Shown here: positions 1 through 13,405 of the stretch, one piece after another
Layout of the letters: each line of letters opens with the position of its first letter
Position numbering within the stretch: position 1 is the first letter of the stretch
Origin: Mesostigma viride
Taxonomy: Eukaryota > Streptophyta > Mesostigmatophyceae > Mesostigmatales > Mesostigmataceae
Direction of reading: 5' to 3'
Assembly: GCA_009746045.1 (NCBI GenBank)
Contig: RPFO01001162.1
Coordinates: forward strand, 587,501-651,500
DNA: 64,000 nt
The notes under the pieces: model-generated
Seen by the model: only the letters and a program-made list of their open reading frames with translations
Database searches by the model: none
Told to the model about the DNA's origin: nothing
Made by a program: the position numbers and the translations under genes

Positions 1-3000
1 GGATGGATGGATGGATGGATGGATGGATGGATGGATGGATGGATGGATGGATGGATGGATGGATGGATGGATGGATGGATGGATGGATGGATGGATGGAT
101 GGATGGATGGATGGATGGATGGATGGATGGATGGATGGATGGATGGATGGATGGATGGATGGATGGATGGATGGATGGATGGATGGATGGATGGATGGAT
201 GGATGGATGGATGGATGGATGGATGGATGGATGGATGGATGGATGGATGGATGGATGGATGGATGGATGGATGGATGGATGGATGGATGGATGGATGGAT
301 GGATGGATGGATGGATGGATGGATGGATGGATGGATGGATGGATGGATGGATGGATGGATGGATGGATGGATGGATGGATGGATGGATGGATGGATGGAT
401 GGATGGATGGATGGATGGATGGATGGATGGATGGATGGATGGATGGATGGATGGATGGATGGATGGATGGATGGATGGATGGATGGATGGATGGATGGAT
501 GGATGGATGGATGGATGGATGGATGGATGGATGGATGGATGGATGGATGGATGGATGGATGGATGGATGGATGGATGGATGGATGGATGGATGGATGGAT
601 GGATGGATGGATGGATGGATGGATGGATGGATGGATGGATGGATGGATGGATGGATGGATGGATGGATGGATGGATGGATGGATGGATGGATGGATGGAT
701 GGATGGATGGATGGATGGATGGATGGATGGATGGATGGATGGATGGATGGATGGATGGATGGATGGATGGATGGATGGATGGATGGATGGATGGATGGAT
801 GGATGGATGGATGGATGGATGGATGGATGGATGGATGGATGGATGGATGGATGGATGGATGGATGGATGGATGGATGGATGGATGGATGGATGGATGGAT
901 GGATGGATGGATGGATGGATGGATGGATGGATGGATGGATGGATGGATGGATGGATGGATGGATGGATGGATGGATGGATGGATGGATGGATGGATGGAT
1001 GGATGGATGGATGGATGGATGGATGGATGGATGGATGGATGGATGGATGGATGGATGGATGGATGGATGGATGGATGGATGGATGGATGGATGGATGGAT
1101 GGATGGATGGATGGATGGATGGATGGATGGATGGATGGATGGATGGATGGATGGATGGATGGATGGATGGATGGATGGATGGATGGATGGATGGATGGAT
1201 GGATGGATGGATGGATGGATGGATGGATGGATGGATGGATGGATGGATGGATGGATGGATGGATGGATGGATGGATGGATGGATGGATGGATGGATGGAT
1301 GGATGGATGGATGGATGGATGGATGGATGGATGGATGGATGGATGGATGGATGGATGGATGGATGGATGGATGGATGGATGGATGGATGGATGGATGGAT
1401 GGATGGATGGATGGATGGATGGATGGATGGATGGATGGATGGATGGATGGATGGATGGATGGATGGATGGATGGATGGATGGATGGATGGATGGATGGAT
1501 GGATGGATGGATGGATGGATGGATGGATGGATGGATGGATGGATGGATGGATGGATGGATGGATGGATGGATGGATGGATGGATGGATGGATGGATGGAT
1601 GGATGGATGGATGGATGGATGGATGGATGGATGGATGGATGGATGGATGGATGGATGGATGGATGGATGGATGGATGGATGGATGGATGGATGGATGGAT
1701 GGATGGATGGATGGATGGATGGATGGATGGATGGATGGATGGATGGATGGATGGATGGATGGATGGATGGATGGATGGATGGATGGATGGATGGATGGAT
1801 GGATGGATGGATGGATGGATGGATGGATGGATGGATGGATGGATGGATGGATGGATGGATGGATGGATGGATGGATGGATGGATGGATGGATGGATGGAT
1901 GGATGGATGGATGGATGGATGGATGGATGGATGGATGGATGGATGGATGGATGGATGGATGGATGGATGGATGGATGGATGGATGGATGGATGGATGGAT
2001 GGATGGATGGATGGATGGATGGATGGATGGATGGATGGATGGATGGATGGATGGATGGATGGATGGATGGATGGATGGATGGATGGATGGATGGATGGAT
2101 GGATGGATGGATGGATGGATGGATGGATGGATGGATGGATGGATGGATGGATGGATGGATGGATGGATGGATGGATGGATGGATGGATGGATGGATGGAT
2201 GGATGGATGGATGGATGGATGGATGGATGGATGGATGGATGGATGGATGGATGGATGGATGGATGGATGGATGGATGGATGGATGGATGGATGGATGGAT
2301 GGATGGATGGATGGATGGATGGATGGATGGATGGATGGATGGATGGATGGATGGATGGATGGATGGATGGATGGATGGATGGATGGATGGATGGATGGAT
2401 GGATGGATGGATGGATGGATGGATGGATGGATGGATGGATGGATGGATGGATGGATGGATGGATGGATGGATGGATGGATGGATGGATGGATGGATGGAT
2501 GGATGGATGGATGGATGGATGGATGGATGGATGGATGGATGGATGGATGGATGGATGGATGGATGGATGGATGGATGGATGGATGGATGGATGGATGGAT
2601 GGATGGATGGATGGATGGATGGATGGATGGATGGATGGATGGATGGATGGATGGATGGATGGATGGATGGATGGATGGATGGATGGATGGATGGATGGAT
2701 GGATGGATGGATGGATGGATGGATGGATGGATGGATGGATGGATGGATGGATGGATGGATGGATGGATGGATGGATGGATGGATGGATGGATGGATGGAT
2801 GGATGGATGGATGGATGGATGGATGGATGGATGGATGGATGGATGGATGGATGGATGGATGGATGGATGGATGGATGGATGGATGGATGGATGGATGGAT
2901 GGATGGATGGATGGATGGATGGATGGATGGATGGATGGATGGATGGATGGATGGATGGATGGATGGATGGATGGATGGATGGATGGATGGATGGATGGAT

Positions 3001-5960
3001 GGATGGATGGATGGATGGATGGATGGATGGATGGATGGATGGATGGATGGATGGATGGATGGATGGATGGATGGATGGATGGATGGATGGATGGATGGAT
3101 GGATGGATGGATGGATGGATGGATGGATGGATGGATGGATGGATGGATGGATGGATGGATGGATGGATGGATGGATGGATGGATGGATGGATGGATGGAT
3201 GGATGGATGGATGGATGGATGGATGGATGGATGGATGGATGGATGGATGGATGGATGGATGGATGGATGGATGGATGGATGGATGGATGGATGGATGGAT
3301 GGATGGATGGATGGATGGATGGATGGATGGATGGATGGATGGATGGATGGATGGATGGATGGATGGATGGATGGATGGATGGATGGATGGATGGATGGAT
3401 GGATGGATGGATGGATGGATGGATGGATGGATGGATGGATGGATGGATGGATGGATGGATGGATGGATGGATGGATGGATGGATGGATGGATGGATGGAT
3501 GGATGGATGGATGGATGGATGGATGGATGGATGGATGGATGGATGGATGGATGGATGGATGGATGGATGGATGGATGGATGGATGGATGGATGGATGGAT
3601 GGATGGATGGATGGATGGATGGATGGATGGATGGATGGATGGATGGATGGATGGATGGATGGATGGATGGATGGATGGATGGATGGATGGATGGATGGAT
3701 GGATGGATGGATGGATGGATGGATGGATGGATGGATGGATGGATGGATGGATGGATGGATGGATGGATGGATGGATGGATGGATGGATGGATGGATGGAT
3801 GGATGGATGGATGGATGGATGGATGGATGGATGGATGGATGGATGGATGGATGGATGGATGGATGGATGGATGGATGGATGGATGGATGGATGGATGGAT
3901 GGATGGATGGATGGATGGATGGATGGATGGATGGATGGATGGATGGATGGATGGATGGATGGATGGATGGATGGATGGATGGATGGATGGATGGATGGAT
4001 GGATGGATGGATGGATGGATGGATGGATGGATGGATGGATGGATGGATGGATGGATGGATGGATGGATGGATGGATGGATGGATGGATGGATGGATGGAT
4101 GGATGGATGGATGGATGGATGGATGGATGGATGGATGGATGGATGGATGGATGGATGGATGGATGGATGGATGGATGGATGGATGGATGGATGGATGGAT
4201 GGATGGATGGATGGATGGATGGATGGATGGATGGATGGATGGATGGATGGATGGATGGATGGATGGATGGATGGATGGATGGATGGATGGATGGATGGAT
4301 GGATGGATGGATGGATGGATGGATGGATGGATGGATGGATGGATGGATGGATGGATGGATGGATGGATGGATGGATGGATGGATGGATGGATGGATGGAT
4401 GGATGGATGGATGGATGGATGGATGGATGGATGGATGGATGGATGGATGGATGGATGGATGGATGGATGGATGGATGGATGGATGGATGGATGGATGGAT
4501 GGATGGATGGATGGATGGATGGATGGATGGATGGATGGATGGATGGATGGATGGATGGATGGATGGATGGATGGATGGATGGATGGATGGATGGATGGAT
4601 GGATGGATGGATGGATGGATGGATGGATGGATGGATGGATGGATGGATGGATGGATGGATGGATGGATGGATGGATGGATGGATGGATGGATGGATGGAT
4701 GGATGGATGGATGGATGGATGGATGGATGGATGGATGGATGGATGGATGGATGGATGGATGGATGGATGGATGGATGGATGGATGGATGGATGGATGGAT
4801 GGATGGATGGATGGATGGATGGATGGATGGATGGATGGATGGATGGATGGATGGATGGATGGATGGATGGATGGATGGATGGATGGATGGATGGATGGAT
4901 GGATGGATGGATGGATGGATGGATGGATGGATGGATGGATGGATGGATGGATGGATGGATGGATGGATGGATGGATGGATGGATGGATGGATGGATGGAT
5001 GGATGGATGGATGGATGGATGGATGGATGGATGGATGGATGGATGGATGGATGGATGGATGGATGGATGGATGGATGGATGGATGGATGGATGGATGGAT
5101 GGATGGATGGATGGATGGATGGATGGATGGATGGATGGATGGATGGATGGATGGATGGATGGATGGATGGATGGATGGATGGATGGATGGATGGATGGAT
5201 GGATGGATGGATGGATGGATGGATGGATGGATGGATGGATGGATGGATGGATGGATGGATGGATGGATGGATGGATGGATGGATGGATGGATGGATGGAT
5301 GGATGGATGGATGGATGGATGGATGGATGGATGGATGGATGGATGGATGGATGGATGGATGGATGGATGGATGGATGGATGGATGGATGGATGGATGGAT
5401 GGATGGATGGATGGATGGATGGATGGATGGATGGATGGATGGATGGATGGATGGATGGATGGATGGATGGATGGATGGATGGATGGATGGATGGATGGAT
5501 GGATGGATGGATGGATGGATGGATGGATGGATGGATGGATGGATGGATGGATGGATGGATGGATGGATGGATGGATGGATGGATGGATGGATGGATGGAT
5601 GGATGGATGGATGGATGGATGGATGGATGGATCAGTGGATGGATGGATGGATGGATGGATGGATGGATGGATGGATGGATGGATGGATGGATGGATGGAT
5701 GGATGGATGGATGGATGGATGGATGGATGGATGGATGGATGGATGGATGGATGGATGGATGGATGGATGGATGGATGGATGGATGGATGGATGGATGGAT
5801 GGATGGATGGATGGATGGATGGATGGATGGATGGATGGATGGATGGATGGATGGATGGATGGATGGATGGATGGATGGATGGATGGATGGATGGATGGAT
5901 GGATGGATGGATGGATGGATGGATGGATGGATGGATGGATGGATGGATGGATGGATGGAT
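1..5960. repeat. Giant (GGAT)n microsatellite array, at least 5.96 kb
   Basis: About 1,490 tandem GGAT units run from the window edge to 5960 with only one visible interruption: at 5633-5635 GGA is replaced by CAG, without loss of phase. The array therefore extends left beyond the window. All three plus frames are open because a 4-bp unit without stop codons reads Met-Asp-Gly-Trp in every frame, and the minus frames read His-Pro-Ser-Ile. This is a property of the unit, not evidence of a protein. The near-perfect purity suggests recent expansion, or long-read consensus across an array. Similar arrays lie at 13023-13405, 16478-17383 and 22128-22244, the last fused to the 3' end of a LINE. Confidence 0.97.
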
Positions 5961-8900
5961 TGATGACGGATTTTCATCCCCTATTCGGCTATTCCTATGT
6001 TTTCTCACGTGTACGGCCTTATAAGCTTCGCCAATTCTGGCGAACCTAACGGTTCTTCCGGAAATTGGCTCCGCCTGATAATATTGGCCCTTGTAGCGCC
6101 GCGCCGGTCTACTTGTAGTTTCTGCGCCAGAGAATCACTTCGCTGCACCAAGGCGGAGAGTTTAGACAAAAGCCCCTTGGGGACCACGCCACACGTGGCC
6201 GTGCCGGGCCCAAGTTTTAATGGCTACAGTCTTACAACTGTACAGTCTTACAAAGCAAAAGCATCCAGGGTCTCACGATCTTAATACTGGAAATCTGAAA
6301 CGTGGGACTAGGGGTGTACGTGGCCGAGTGCAAAAACGACAGGGTCACCTTAACTGTTATACTGTATGGAAATAAACTAACACCCATTTCACCGGAAAAA
6401 CGACAGGGTTATTCCCGCGGGGTTATTCCGGCGGAGCCCATTTTCGGAAGAACCAAAAGCGGTGCCCGTGGATCTTCCCGTGGATCTCCTGACAGTTGCC
6501 ACTTCTGCTGTTGAAGAACGTGCGGCCAACCAAGCTTTAGGAATCTTGGGTTCAGGGAATCCTGGCAAGCCGGCAAACTGCTGGAAAAAAGTGCATGGCT
6601 AATATGATGCTTAGAATGATTGGACAGCTGTCCCCGCCACACGCCCGGCGCCTGCGCGAAAGGATTCCCTGCATCACGCGGGTCTGGCCGGACCATGATG
6701 TAAGCCTTCGCGGTTGGATCCCTTTGGATGCAATCCGTCCAATAATACTTGGCTCAACTACCTATCGCCTATCGCATCCTATGATTCCTATATTGCGTCA
6801 TGCCGGCCTGGCATCTCGTTTTTCGTCCTACCGAGCTGTATCCTGGTTTCGTCCTGCCGAACTGCTCATCCTTTTTGCACTTCAAATGCGAGAAGTACGG
6901 ATCCGCCGTGCTTTTGATCGCCGTCAACACCTCTTCAAAATACCCGGATCGTTGTACGCGCCAATGGAAGTCGGGTATCTGATCACTACCGTGATCACTA
7001 TCGAGATGAGCTCCTGGCTGCTGTCTTGTAACTCTTGTTGCCCTTTGAAGCCGCGACCTTTTCGGTCAGAAAAGGTCCGAAGGAAAAAAGGGAGGGAGCT
7101 CTCACGTGCAAAGGTTGTTGCGTAACAATTGCAGCCACCATCACCTACACACGCAAAGGCGCCACCTTCAGAGACGCCCGCCTTGCCCACTTGCCCGCTT
7201 GTTTCCGTCCATTTTACGCACCGATAGCCAGCTGCGCGCTTTGGTATCCAACATTGTGCCATCTCGCTCACTGATTGCGGGCATTGTTCCTTGCATTTCC
7301 CGCGAAAGTGCCCATCTTCAAACAGCAAGCACAATGCTGCAACAACGAGGGTCAGACTCTCATTTTTTCAAGCTCCGGCAAAGTCTGCAAAGGTCCAGAG
7401 ATGAAGGAAGATGCCAGGATGCCGAGGTGACCCAGTCAATGAGCGAATGGTTGGCGGGAACAACAATACGCAACGTCACGAGCTCCCCCCGCCGGACGTC
7501 AGAGGTATGTCCATGCCACACTCCGAAATTGAAGTGTCCTCATAGCCGCGGCTGCCTTTCCTCGAATTTTCTAGTGCCTTATTCGAAACTTGACAAAAGC
7601 GAAGGACCCAACCAAAAGCTCACCTGCACGCTGACTCTCGGCTGGTCTTAATGCGCGCTGCCTGCACACATTGCCGCCTCGACCGCTTGTGCCACTTTTT
7701 GACGTCACAGTCGAGGCCCATTCCCGTTTCCATGAAGGCCTCCGTGTCAACAGGCGACCTCACGGCGGACGCCTTGACGTCTTCTTCTGCATCGTCGTTC
7801 CCGAAGTCACACGGTTTCGGGCGACGCTCTTTTTCTGGTGACCATTCCGCGAAGCTGGTGGACGTCCCACATCTTATCGAGACGGTGCAGCAAATGGGCT
7901 TGCCTGAAGCAACCCTGACAAGAGTTTTGGACGCTGTTTCCGACAGCGTGGTTGAGGAAGACGAGAAGGACACCCAACTCACCACGGATGGGTGCACACA
8001 CGCCTGCCACTGCTCTGGGGGCTGTCAGGAGCCGGACAGCCCGCTCTTCGCCCGCCAATCAGCCCTCATCGCAGACCCTGAGGTCGCCAGCTGGCTGAGC
8101 TCAGCCTTTGGCATCTGCTAAACGATTCTGGCACACAGCACGGCGAGGCACACGATGTCCGCCCTGGTTTACTAGTACTGGAATGCGGCATGTGAAACAC
8201 CGGTTCCAGATTTTTTTTACCCTCCCTCCCTGCCTATCCCCAGCGGCGCTATGCCATTTTGCCTTGGTGGTCCCTGGCATAGGGAGGGGCCTTTTTTGTG
8301 CGACGCCGGGCATGTTTTTAACCCTTGTCCGTGCGCGAGCACGTCTTGTACATAAACGATGCGATGTCGACGAGGCAGTTGTCCCCTCGTTGACTACTTA
8401 GCGCGCAACTCTCAAAGCAGGGCTTTGACATGCGACAAGCGTAACATCCATGAGTGGGGGGTTTGCTGCTCTTCACTGGGAGCGCACCCATTTTCCTTGT
8501 ACCATCTGACCCATACGGTCCAGCCATACCCAGCTCAAGCCTTCGCCATATTCCCAGGGTTTCGGTCAGGGCTGATTTTGTTCATGGCTTTTGCCATTGT
8601 CTGCATCACTGAGTTTTCCCGGTTTCAGGGGGGCTGATCAGTTGCCGGGGAACCAATTCCTCTCGCGCATTCCCGCGGGTGCAGGAAATGTGCTGTGCCT
8701 GGCAGCTTGTCTGGAAGAGTAAAGAGAGTGTGCAGGCATTTCTGGCTGTGAAACATGCGTACGCAGTTTCACTAACTCTACCCAACCATTTATGGTAGAT
8801 TTTTTATCAGTGTTTTCTGGAAGTTGAAACGTATGCAGGATGAAACGTCCAGGCATGTGCGGCTGGCCCACTGGTATGATGGGCATTTCCAGCAATGTAA

Positions 8901-9143
8901 GGGCAACACGGAAATTCAGTTCCGTACCAAACGTGTTTCACAGGGCTGCGATATTTTTTCTACTAGCTCATGTACTTGGATCTTCTATTGGCTAATCCGC
9001 CCACTAGGGGGCCCATTAATTAATAATTAATTAATCAATGAATTGCACGCGCTCCGATTGGGCGGTCGCAGAGTATTCAGCCGTTGCTAGCCAGGGTAGA
9101 AGTCCGCAGGTGGAGGTTATTAATTAATTAACCCGTGTTTTTT
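5961..9143. other. Unassigned sequence, no recognisable gene
   Basis: I see no known domain here. The most protein-like stretch is a plus-strand open frame ending at 8121. It contains an acidic, helix-like segment (about residues 70-110) and could be a terminal exon, because TTTTGACGTCACAG near 7698-7711 resembles a 3' splice site. I recognise no family and no polyadenylation signal. AT-rich TTAATTAA-type runs occur at 9016-9037 and 9117-9132. They resemble the tails of the H retroposons elsewhere in the window, but no element body could be attached to them. Confidence 0.4.
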
Positions 9144-9195
9144 TACAACGCGATACATCGCGTTGTAGGGTTAGAACGCGATGTATCGCGTTGTA
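9144..9195. repeat. Tandem pair of near-identical dyad-symmetric sites
   Basis: Two palindromes lie 4 bp apart. At 9144-9167, 11-bp arms TACAACGCGAT and ATCGCGTTGTA flank a 2-bp centre. At 9172-9195 the same design recurs with one arm mismatch and the centre inverted (AC versus GT). The shape resembles a protein-binding or recombination site, or the tip of a foldback element. No partner element is visible nearby, so the function is unknown. Confidence 0.7.
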
Positions 9196-9589
9196 ATCTG
9201 ACACGTGGCAAACCTATTAAACATGCGATTTTTGGTCTGAAACTTTCAAGATAGGTCAGAAACATCTCATAGAATTCAAGAAAAAATCCTGGTATTTTTG
9301 GTATTTTTTTTGTGACAGCTGCAAACAAATATGTACCACTGAAATCAGGCATTTTCGCGGGACGAAGGTGAAGACGACGGCGATGGCGGCAGGTAGATCT
9401 CGCCAGTTTTCGCGCGAATTTCAGTGGCTGTTGGGTAGCACGACCATGATGATGCGTTCAAAGGTTGATAATTAGGTTTCTACGAGTTTGTTGAGGTACT
9501 GGGGCAAAGGAAACGTAGTTTTTTCCAGTTTCTCACCCAACTTTCATGCGGAAACCCTGGAAACCGGCATACATATTATTAGGCTTTTT
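9196..9589. other. Intergenic sequence, nothing recognised
   Basis: Low-complexity T-rich stretches and no open frame with recognisable content. It lies between the paired dyad sites and a dispersed repeat. Confidence 0.4.
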
Positions 9590-9992
9590 GCCTTTGCACC
9601 GTGTGCAGTTCTTGGACGTTTGGAATCATGGCATGGCTAACGTGATGACTGACTAGCTAGACCTTTTCAGTGGTTTTCCATTTGCGGGTATTTCCTCGTA
9701 AATGGTGGGAGAGCGATCGCAGCAATGGTGCTCACCACTAGACACTCCCGGCCAGTTAGGCTAGAAACACACGCCCTGATCAAGCATGCTGTTTCCGGCC
9801 CCACCGTCTAGGTCATCTAGTCGCTCCACACGTAAGCCAGCCATAATTTCAATGCACAAGGATACACATTTCCATCACCATTCATCTTCATCATCCTGAA
9901 CGACTCGAAAACGCGGAAAAGATAACGGCAGGCTCGAGCTACCATGGTCCGGATTCTCCCGATTTCTGGCCTGCGCTGGTTGTCTCTTTGAT
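9590..9992 (+). repeat. Dispersed repeat 'R', copy a
   Basis: This segment recurs elsewhere in the window: 23433-23655 (near-identical over its last 220 bp), about 20540-20752 (diverged), the 3' tip at 36593-36634, and in inverted orientation at about 19690-19995 inside CACTA-1. All plus-strand copies share the same 3' end, a block that closes with GGTTGTCTC(T/C)TTGAT, while their left ends differ. A fixed 3' end with variable 5' truncation is typical of retroposons. A 15-nt copy with perfect TSDs at 36740-36754 supports this. No coding content is recognised. Confidence 0.7.
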
Positions 9993-10527
9993 TATTACGT
10001 CAAGACTCGGGTCTGCTGCGGCACCATGCTTGGTATTTCCATGGTGTTTCGACTTCTTAACACATGTTTATTCATTCCGAACGCCCGGACTCTCGGCTAA
10101 ACCGAGATTTGTGCAGACTTTTATTGGGTAGCTCCGGGCATGATGGTGCCTGCAAATAGCGTAAGGCGTGACCGTGGCTATTGCTACGGTATGCTGTATT
10201 TTCCTGGAAATGGCCTCTGCCACCGGCTCAATAGTGCTTGCAGGCGTAAGTATATCGTGTTTCTACCTAGTTTCTGCCAGTTTTCCACTTATTTCTACCG
10301 ACCTCTGCCCAGCCTCTCTAAGACCGCCATCCTACTCGACGTTGCTTGCATGTCAGCCATAGCAGGTTGCAGTTGTGCAGTATTTAGGTGCTGTATACGT
10401 CGGCAAGCCGTGCATATATCGTGAGGATTGGATGTTGCTGGTTTATACTGCGTTGATTGTGCAAGAAGATCAGCTGGGTGCCCATAATCATGGTGTATAA
10501 TCATGTGTTGTTAGCATCTTGCCACCA
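9993..10527. other. Intergenic sequence, nothing recognised
   Basis: Short open frames only, none with a recognisable domain. It leads directly into the left arm of the long palindrome. Confidence 0.35.
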
Positions 10528-11125
10528 TTTGCTAGCATGCATTCCAGCGTCATCTTTGCCTGCATGTAAGCTCATGGATCACTCAACCTATCCAAGCCTT
10601 GCATTACATGTGCCTCTTTCTTTCAGTATTGCACGCGTTATGGAATGAAAACCCAGCACCTCCATTCCCACGAGGCATGTGCTCAACACGTTGTGAGAGT
10701 GGATGATGCTTTGGCTATGGCTGCCTGATTCAGTCATATTAGGTCATCCAGTCATGATGTTTGATGCATGTTTGATGCTGTATAACATTACGCAACGACC
10801 CGAGCCCCATAAACGGGGCCATAGTGAGCTTGGAGGGTCAAAACGTTGAACATAGGCGTTGTATAAGTTATACAGCATCAAACATGCATCAAACATCATG
10901 ACTGGATGACCTAATATGACTGAATCAGGCAGCCATAGCCAAAGCATCATCCACTCTCACAACGTGTTGAGCACATGCCTCGTGGGAATGGAGGTGCTGG
11001 GTTTTCATTCCATAACGCGTGCAATACTGAAAGAAAGAGGCACATGTAATGCAAGGCTTGGATAGGTTGAGTGATCCATGAGCTTACATGTAGGCAAAGA
11101 TGACGCTGGAATGCATGCTAGCAAA
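10528..11125. repeat. Long near-perfect inverted repeat (hairpin), 259-bp arms
   Basis: The left arm, 10528-10786, is the reverse complement of the right arm, 10867-11125, with one mismatch seen by eye. The loop is 80 bp and contains a small GC hairpin (GCCCC/GGGGC) near 10804-10820. Outer tips read TTTGCTAGC and GCTAGCAAA, and the right tip abuts the TTAA-type tail of the H element at 11126. It could be a foldback transposon or MITE, or an inverted duplication made during repair. The very high arm identity implies recent origin or ongoing arm homogenisation. Confidence 0.93.
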
Positions 11126-13000
11126 ATTAATTAATTAATTAATTAAAATCATAGCTCCGTGGGGAGCATATGTAACACATAGCCCTGAGAAAGGGGCATC
11201 TATGGGTTTGTAATACAATCAGGGCGACAACCTGCAGGTGTAGGATGTACGACTATCACCTGCTCTGGGTGTGCACACTAGGTGCACCTGCACCTCCATG
11301 ATGGTTCATGCCTCCTAAACAAGCACAGGCACCCAGGGGGGGCTTGAGGAGAGGGCCTAGAAGGCCTGCATGACATATGGGGTGGAAGGTATGTGGCTAG
11401 GCTATAGCTAGGGTACACATGGCCTCTCAGCAGGGAGTAACTCCCTGCATGGGCAAAGCATGACTCGAAATTGCTACGGCTATTGTAAGGGCGGGTGTGG
11501 GCCCATCACGTAGGCATACATGGCCACGTCACTAAGCTTTCTAGTCTACACTACTGCTATATATTCCCTAGGCTGGGGTGGCTGGGGTGGCTGGGGCGGC
11601 AGGGGTCGCCTGCCAGGGCTTGTGGGCGACGTAGATGTCCGCCCCCTTCCAGTAGACCGGCTTCTGCCCTGCCGTCTGCCGAAGCTGGAGGTAGGTCGGC
11701 CATAACTCCCGTCGCCGTTGTTGCTGCGTCAAGGTCAAGTCGTCATCCAGCGTGTAGGCGGTCCCCCCAAGCCGCTTGCGACACTTGAGGAACTCCATCT
11801 TATCCGCCATGGTGTCAAAGGTGAGGAGCAAGGGGGAGGGGCCGGCCTTACCCCGCGAGCGGGGAAGGCGGGTCACCCCCCGCGGCTTGCCCTTACCAGT
11901 GATAGCCATGGGGACAAGGATTTTCTCAAACGCCATGGCAAGGGTCTCGGGGGTCTCGTCCTGCAGCGGGTCGAAGTGCTTGACTATGACGTTAAGGCTG
12001 CGCTTGGCGAGCTCGGCCTCCTCGCGGAGGTCCAGCGTCTGCTGCTTAAGCTGGGCGGCGACGGCGGAGGTGGTGGAGGTGGCGTGCTGCTTAAGCATGT
12101 CCGCCCAGGTCGGGACGGGAGGAGCATCGCCGGCATGGCCATCAGGGGCTGGCCGAGCGGCGATGTCCTTCACCGCCTGGGCAGTGATGCCGGCGGTGTT
12201 CTGCAAGCATTCGATGGCTATGGCATTGTCCTGCAGGCGCTTGTCGATGGCGAGGAGCTGGGCGGTGAGGGCTTCGGTTGTGGTGGAGGTGGCGGCGAGG
12301 AGCTTGGAGGTGGCGGTGGTGGTGGAGGAGAGGAGGGGAAGCTCGGCAGCCAGCGTGCCGCCCATGGCCGCCACATCTGCGGCCAGGGGTGTCACGTGCT
12401 GTTCGAGGGCCTTGTTGATGATGGAGCGAATTTCGGAGGTGGAGGGGGGGCCCAGATCTCGGCGACAGAGCGCCCGAGGAGGCAGCAGAGGGCGAGGACC
12501 TGAAGGCGGGGGCGGGAGTAGCGGGACGCGTGATCCGGGTGATAAAAATCACCACGGGTAGGCGAAATGATGCGACGTTGGACGTAAAAGTGCTTGCACA
12601 GGGCAAGAAGCGAGGTGCGCGTCCCGATCTTTCCAGCCCGGCTCGTCAGGGGGCGGATCCTCAGGGCGACTGCGATTAGGCTCAGGCGATGCCGAGGGCG
12701 AGGCAAGTCCGTGGGGGGGCTGGGCTACCACCAGTGCACGACTAGTGTCACCGTTGCCTTCCGGGCTTGAGGGCGAATCTGCTGCCGAAGCTGCAGACGG
12801 ACTTTCATTGCCGAGCGCAGCCGCCAGGCTACGTTGCGGCAAGGGGCGTTTGCTCGTCATATATTGCGTTATAGCTTCGGAAAATTATATCAGCATGTGC
12901 GTCTAAGAAAGACGAAGCGATTGTGATATTCACAGCTGAATTCGGGGCTCAAACGTGAAAGTTATGAGCTCCGACAGCCATGGCTACCTTGTGGCTCGAA
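11126..13000 (-). mobile_element. ORF1-only non-LTR retroposon, family H, copy A
   Basis: Read on the minus strand: a 5' UTR (about 13000-12861), one gene for an L1-type ORF1 protein (12860-11568), a 3' UTR of about 420 bp, a terminal stem-loop (ACTCC/GGAGT type) and a (TTAA)n tail at 11126-11146. There is no room for a reverse transcriptase ORF. The 5' UTR matches that of copy D (33379) around 12900-12960, so this copy is close to full length. The 3' UTR recurs at 22498, 25208, 27117 and 51543. I found no convincing TSD. The 3' tip touches the palindrome at 11125. Confidence 0.8.
11568..12860 (-). pseudogene. L1-type ORF1 protein of element H copy A (frameshifted)
   Basis: ORF1 proteins of L1-like LINEs are nucleic-acid chaperones that coat the element RNA. 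The order seen is a Pro/Ser-rich N-terminus starting Met-Thr-Ser-Lys-Arg (12860), a Pro-rich linker, an Ala/Thr-rich probable coiled coil, an RRM-like segment with a basic Arg-Leu-Pro-Arg-Ser-Arg patch, and a C-terminal domain with Asp-Asp-Asp-Leu-Thr, Gln-Gln-Gln-Arg-Arg and Tyr-Trp-Lys-Gly motifs. These fit the RRM plus C-terminal-domain layout of L1 ORF1p (Transposase_22-like). The C-terminal 275 codons (12395-11568) are open. The N-terminal third lies in other frames, so at least two indels break it. Assignment rests on layout and motifs, not on a search. Confidence 0.7.
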
Positions 13001-13022
13001 ATGTTCCGTCGAATGGAAGGGT

Positions 13023-13405
13023 TGGATGGATGGATGGATGGATGATGGATGGATGGATGGATGGATGGATGGATGGATGGATGGATGGATGGATGGATGG
13101 ATGGATGGATGGATGGATGGATGGATGGATGGATGGATGGATGGATGGATGGATGGATGGATGGATGGATGGATGGATGGATGGATGGATGGATGGATGG
13201 ATGGATGGATGGATGGATGGATGGATGATGGATGGATGGATGGATGGATGGATGGATGGATGGATGGATGGATGGATGGATGGATGGATGGATGGATGGA
13301 TGGATGGATGGATGGATGGATGGATGGATGGATGGGATGGATGGATGGATGGATGGATGGATGGATGGATGGATGGATGGATGGATGGATGGATGGATGG
13401 ATGGA
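13023..13405. repeat. (GGAT)n microsatellite array
   Basis: About 95 units with three small phase breaks: GATGATGG near 13043 and 13225, and GATGGGATGG near 13333. It starts just beyond the 5' end of the H element and ends at TTTGGTGAGC. Open frames through it are artefacts of the unit. Confidence 0.95.

Noticed and set aside
1-5960. Three overlapping ~2000-residue open frames of repeated Met-Asp-Gly-Trp
   Set aside because: A 4-bp unit without stop codons is open in all frames and gives the same peptide in each. No promoter, start context or codon bias supports translation. The same holds for 13023-13405 and 22128-22244.
1-5960. Telomere
   Set aside because: GGAT is not a plant/algal telomere unit (TTTAGGG or TTTTAGGG), and the same arrays are interstitial elsewhere in the window.
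11718-12561. Gly-rich plus-strand frames opposite H copy A
   Set aside because: Antisense of the ORF1 Ala/Thr/Pro-rich region. ORF1 motifs are on the minus strand, and the same happens opposite B1 and B2.
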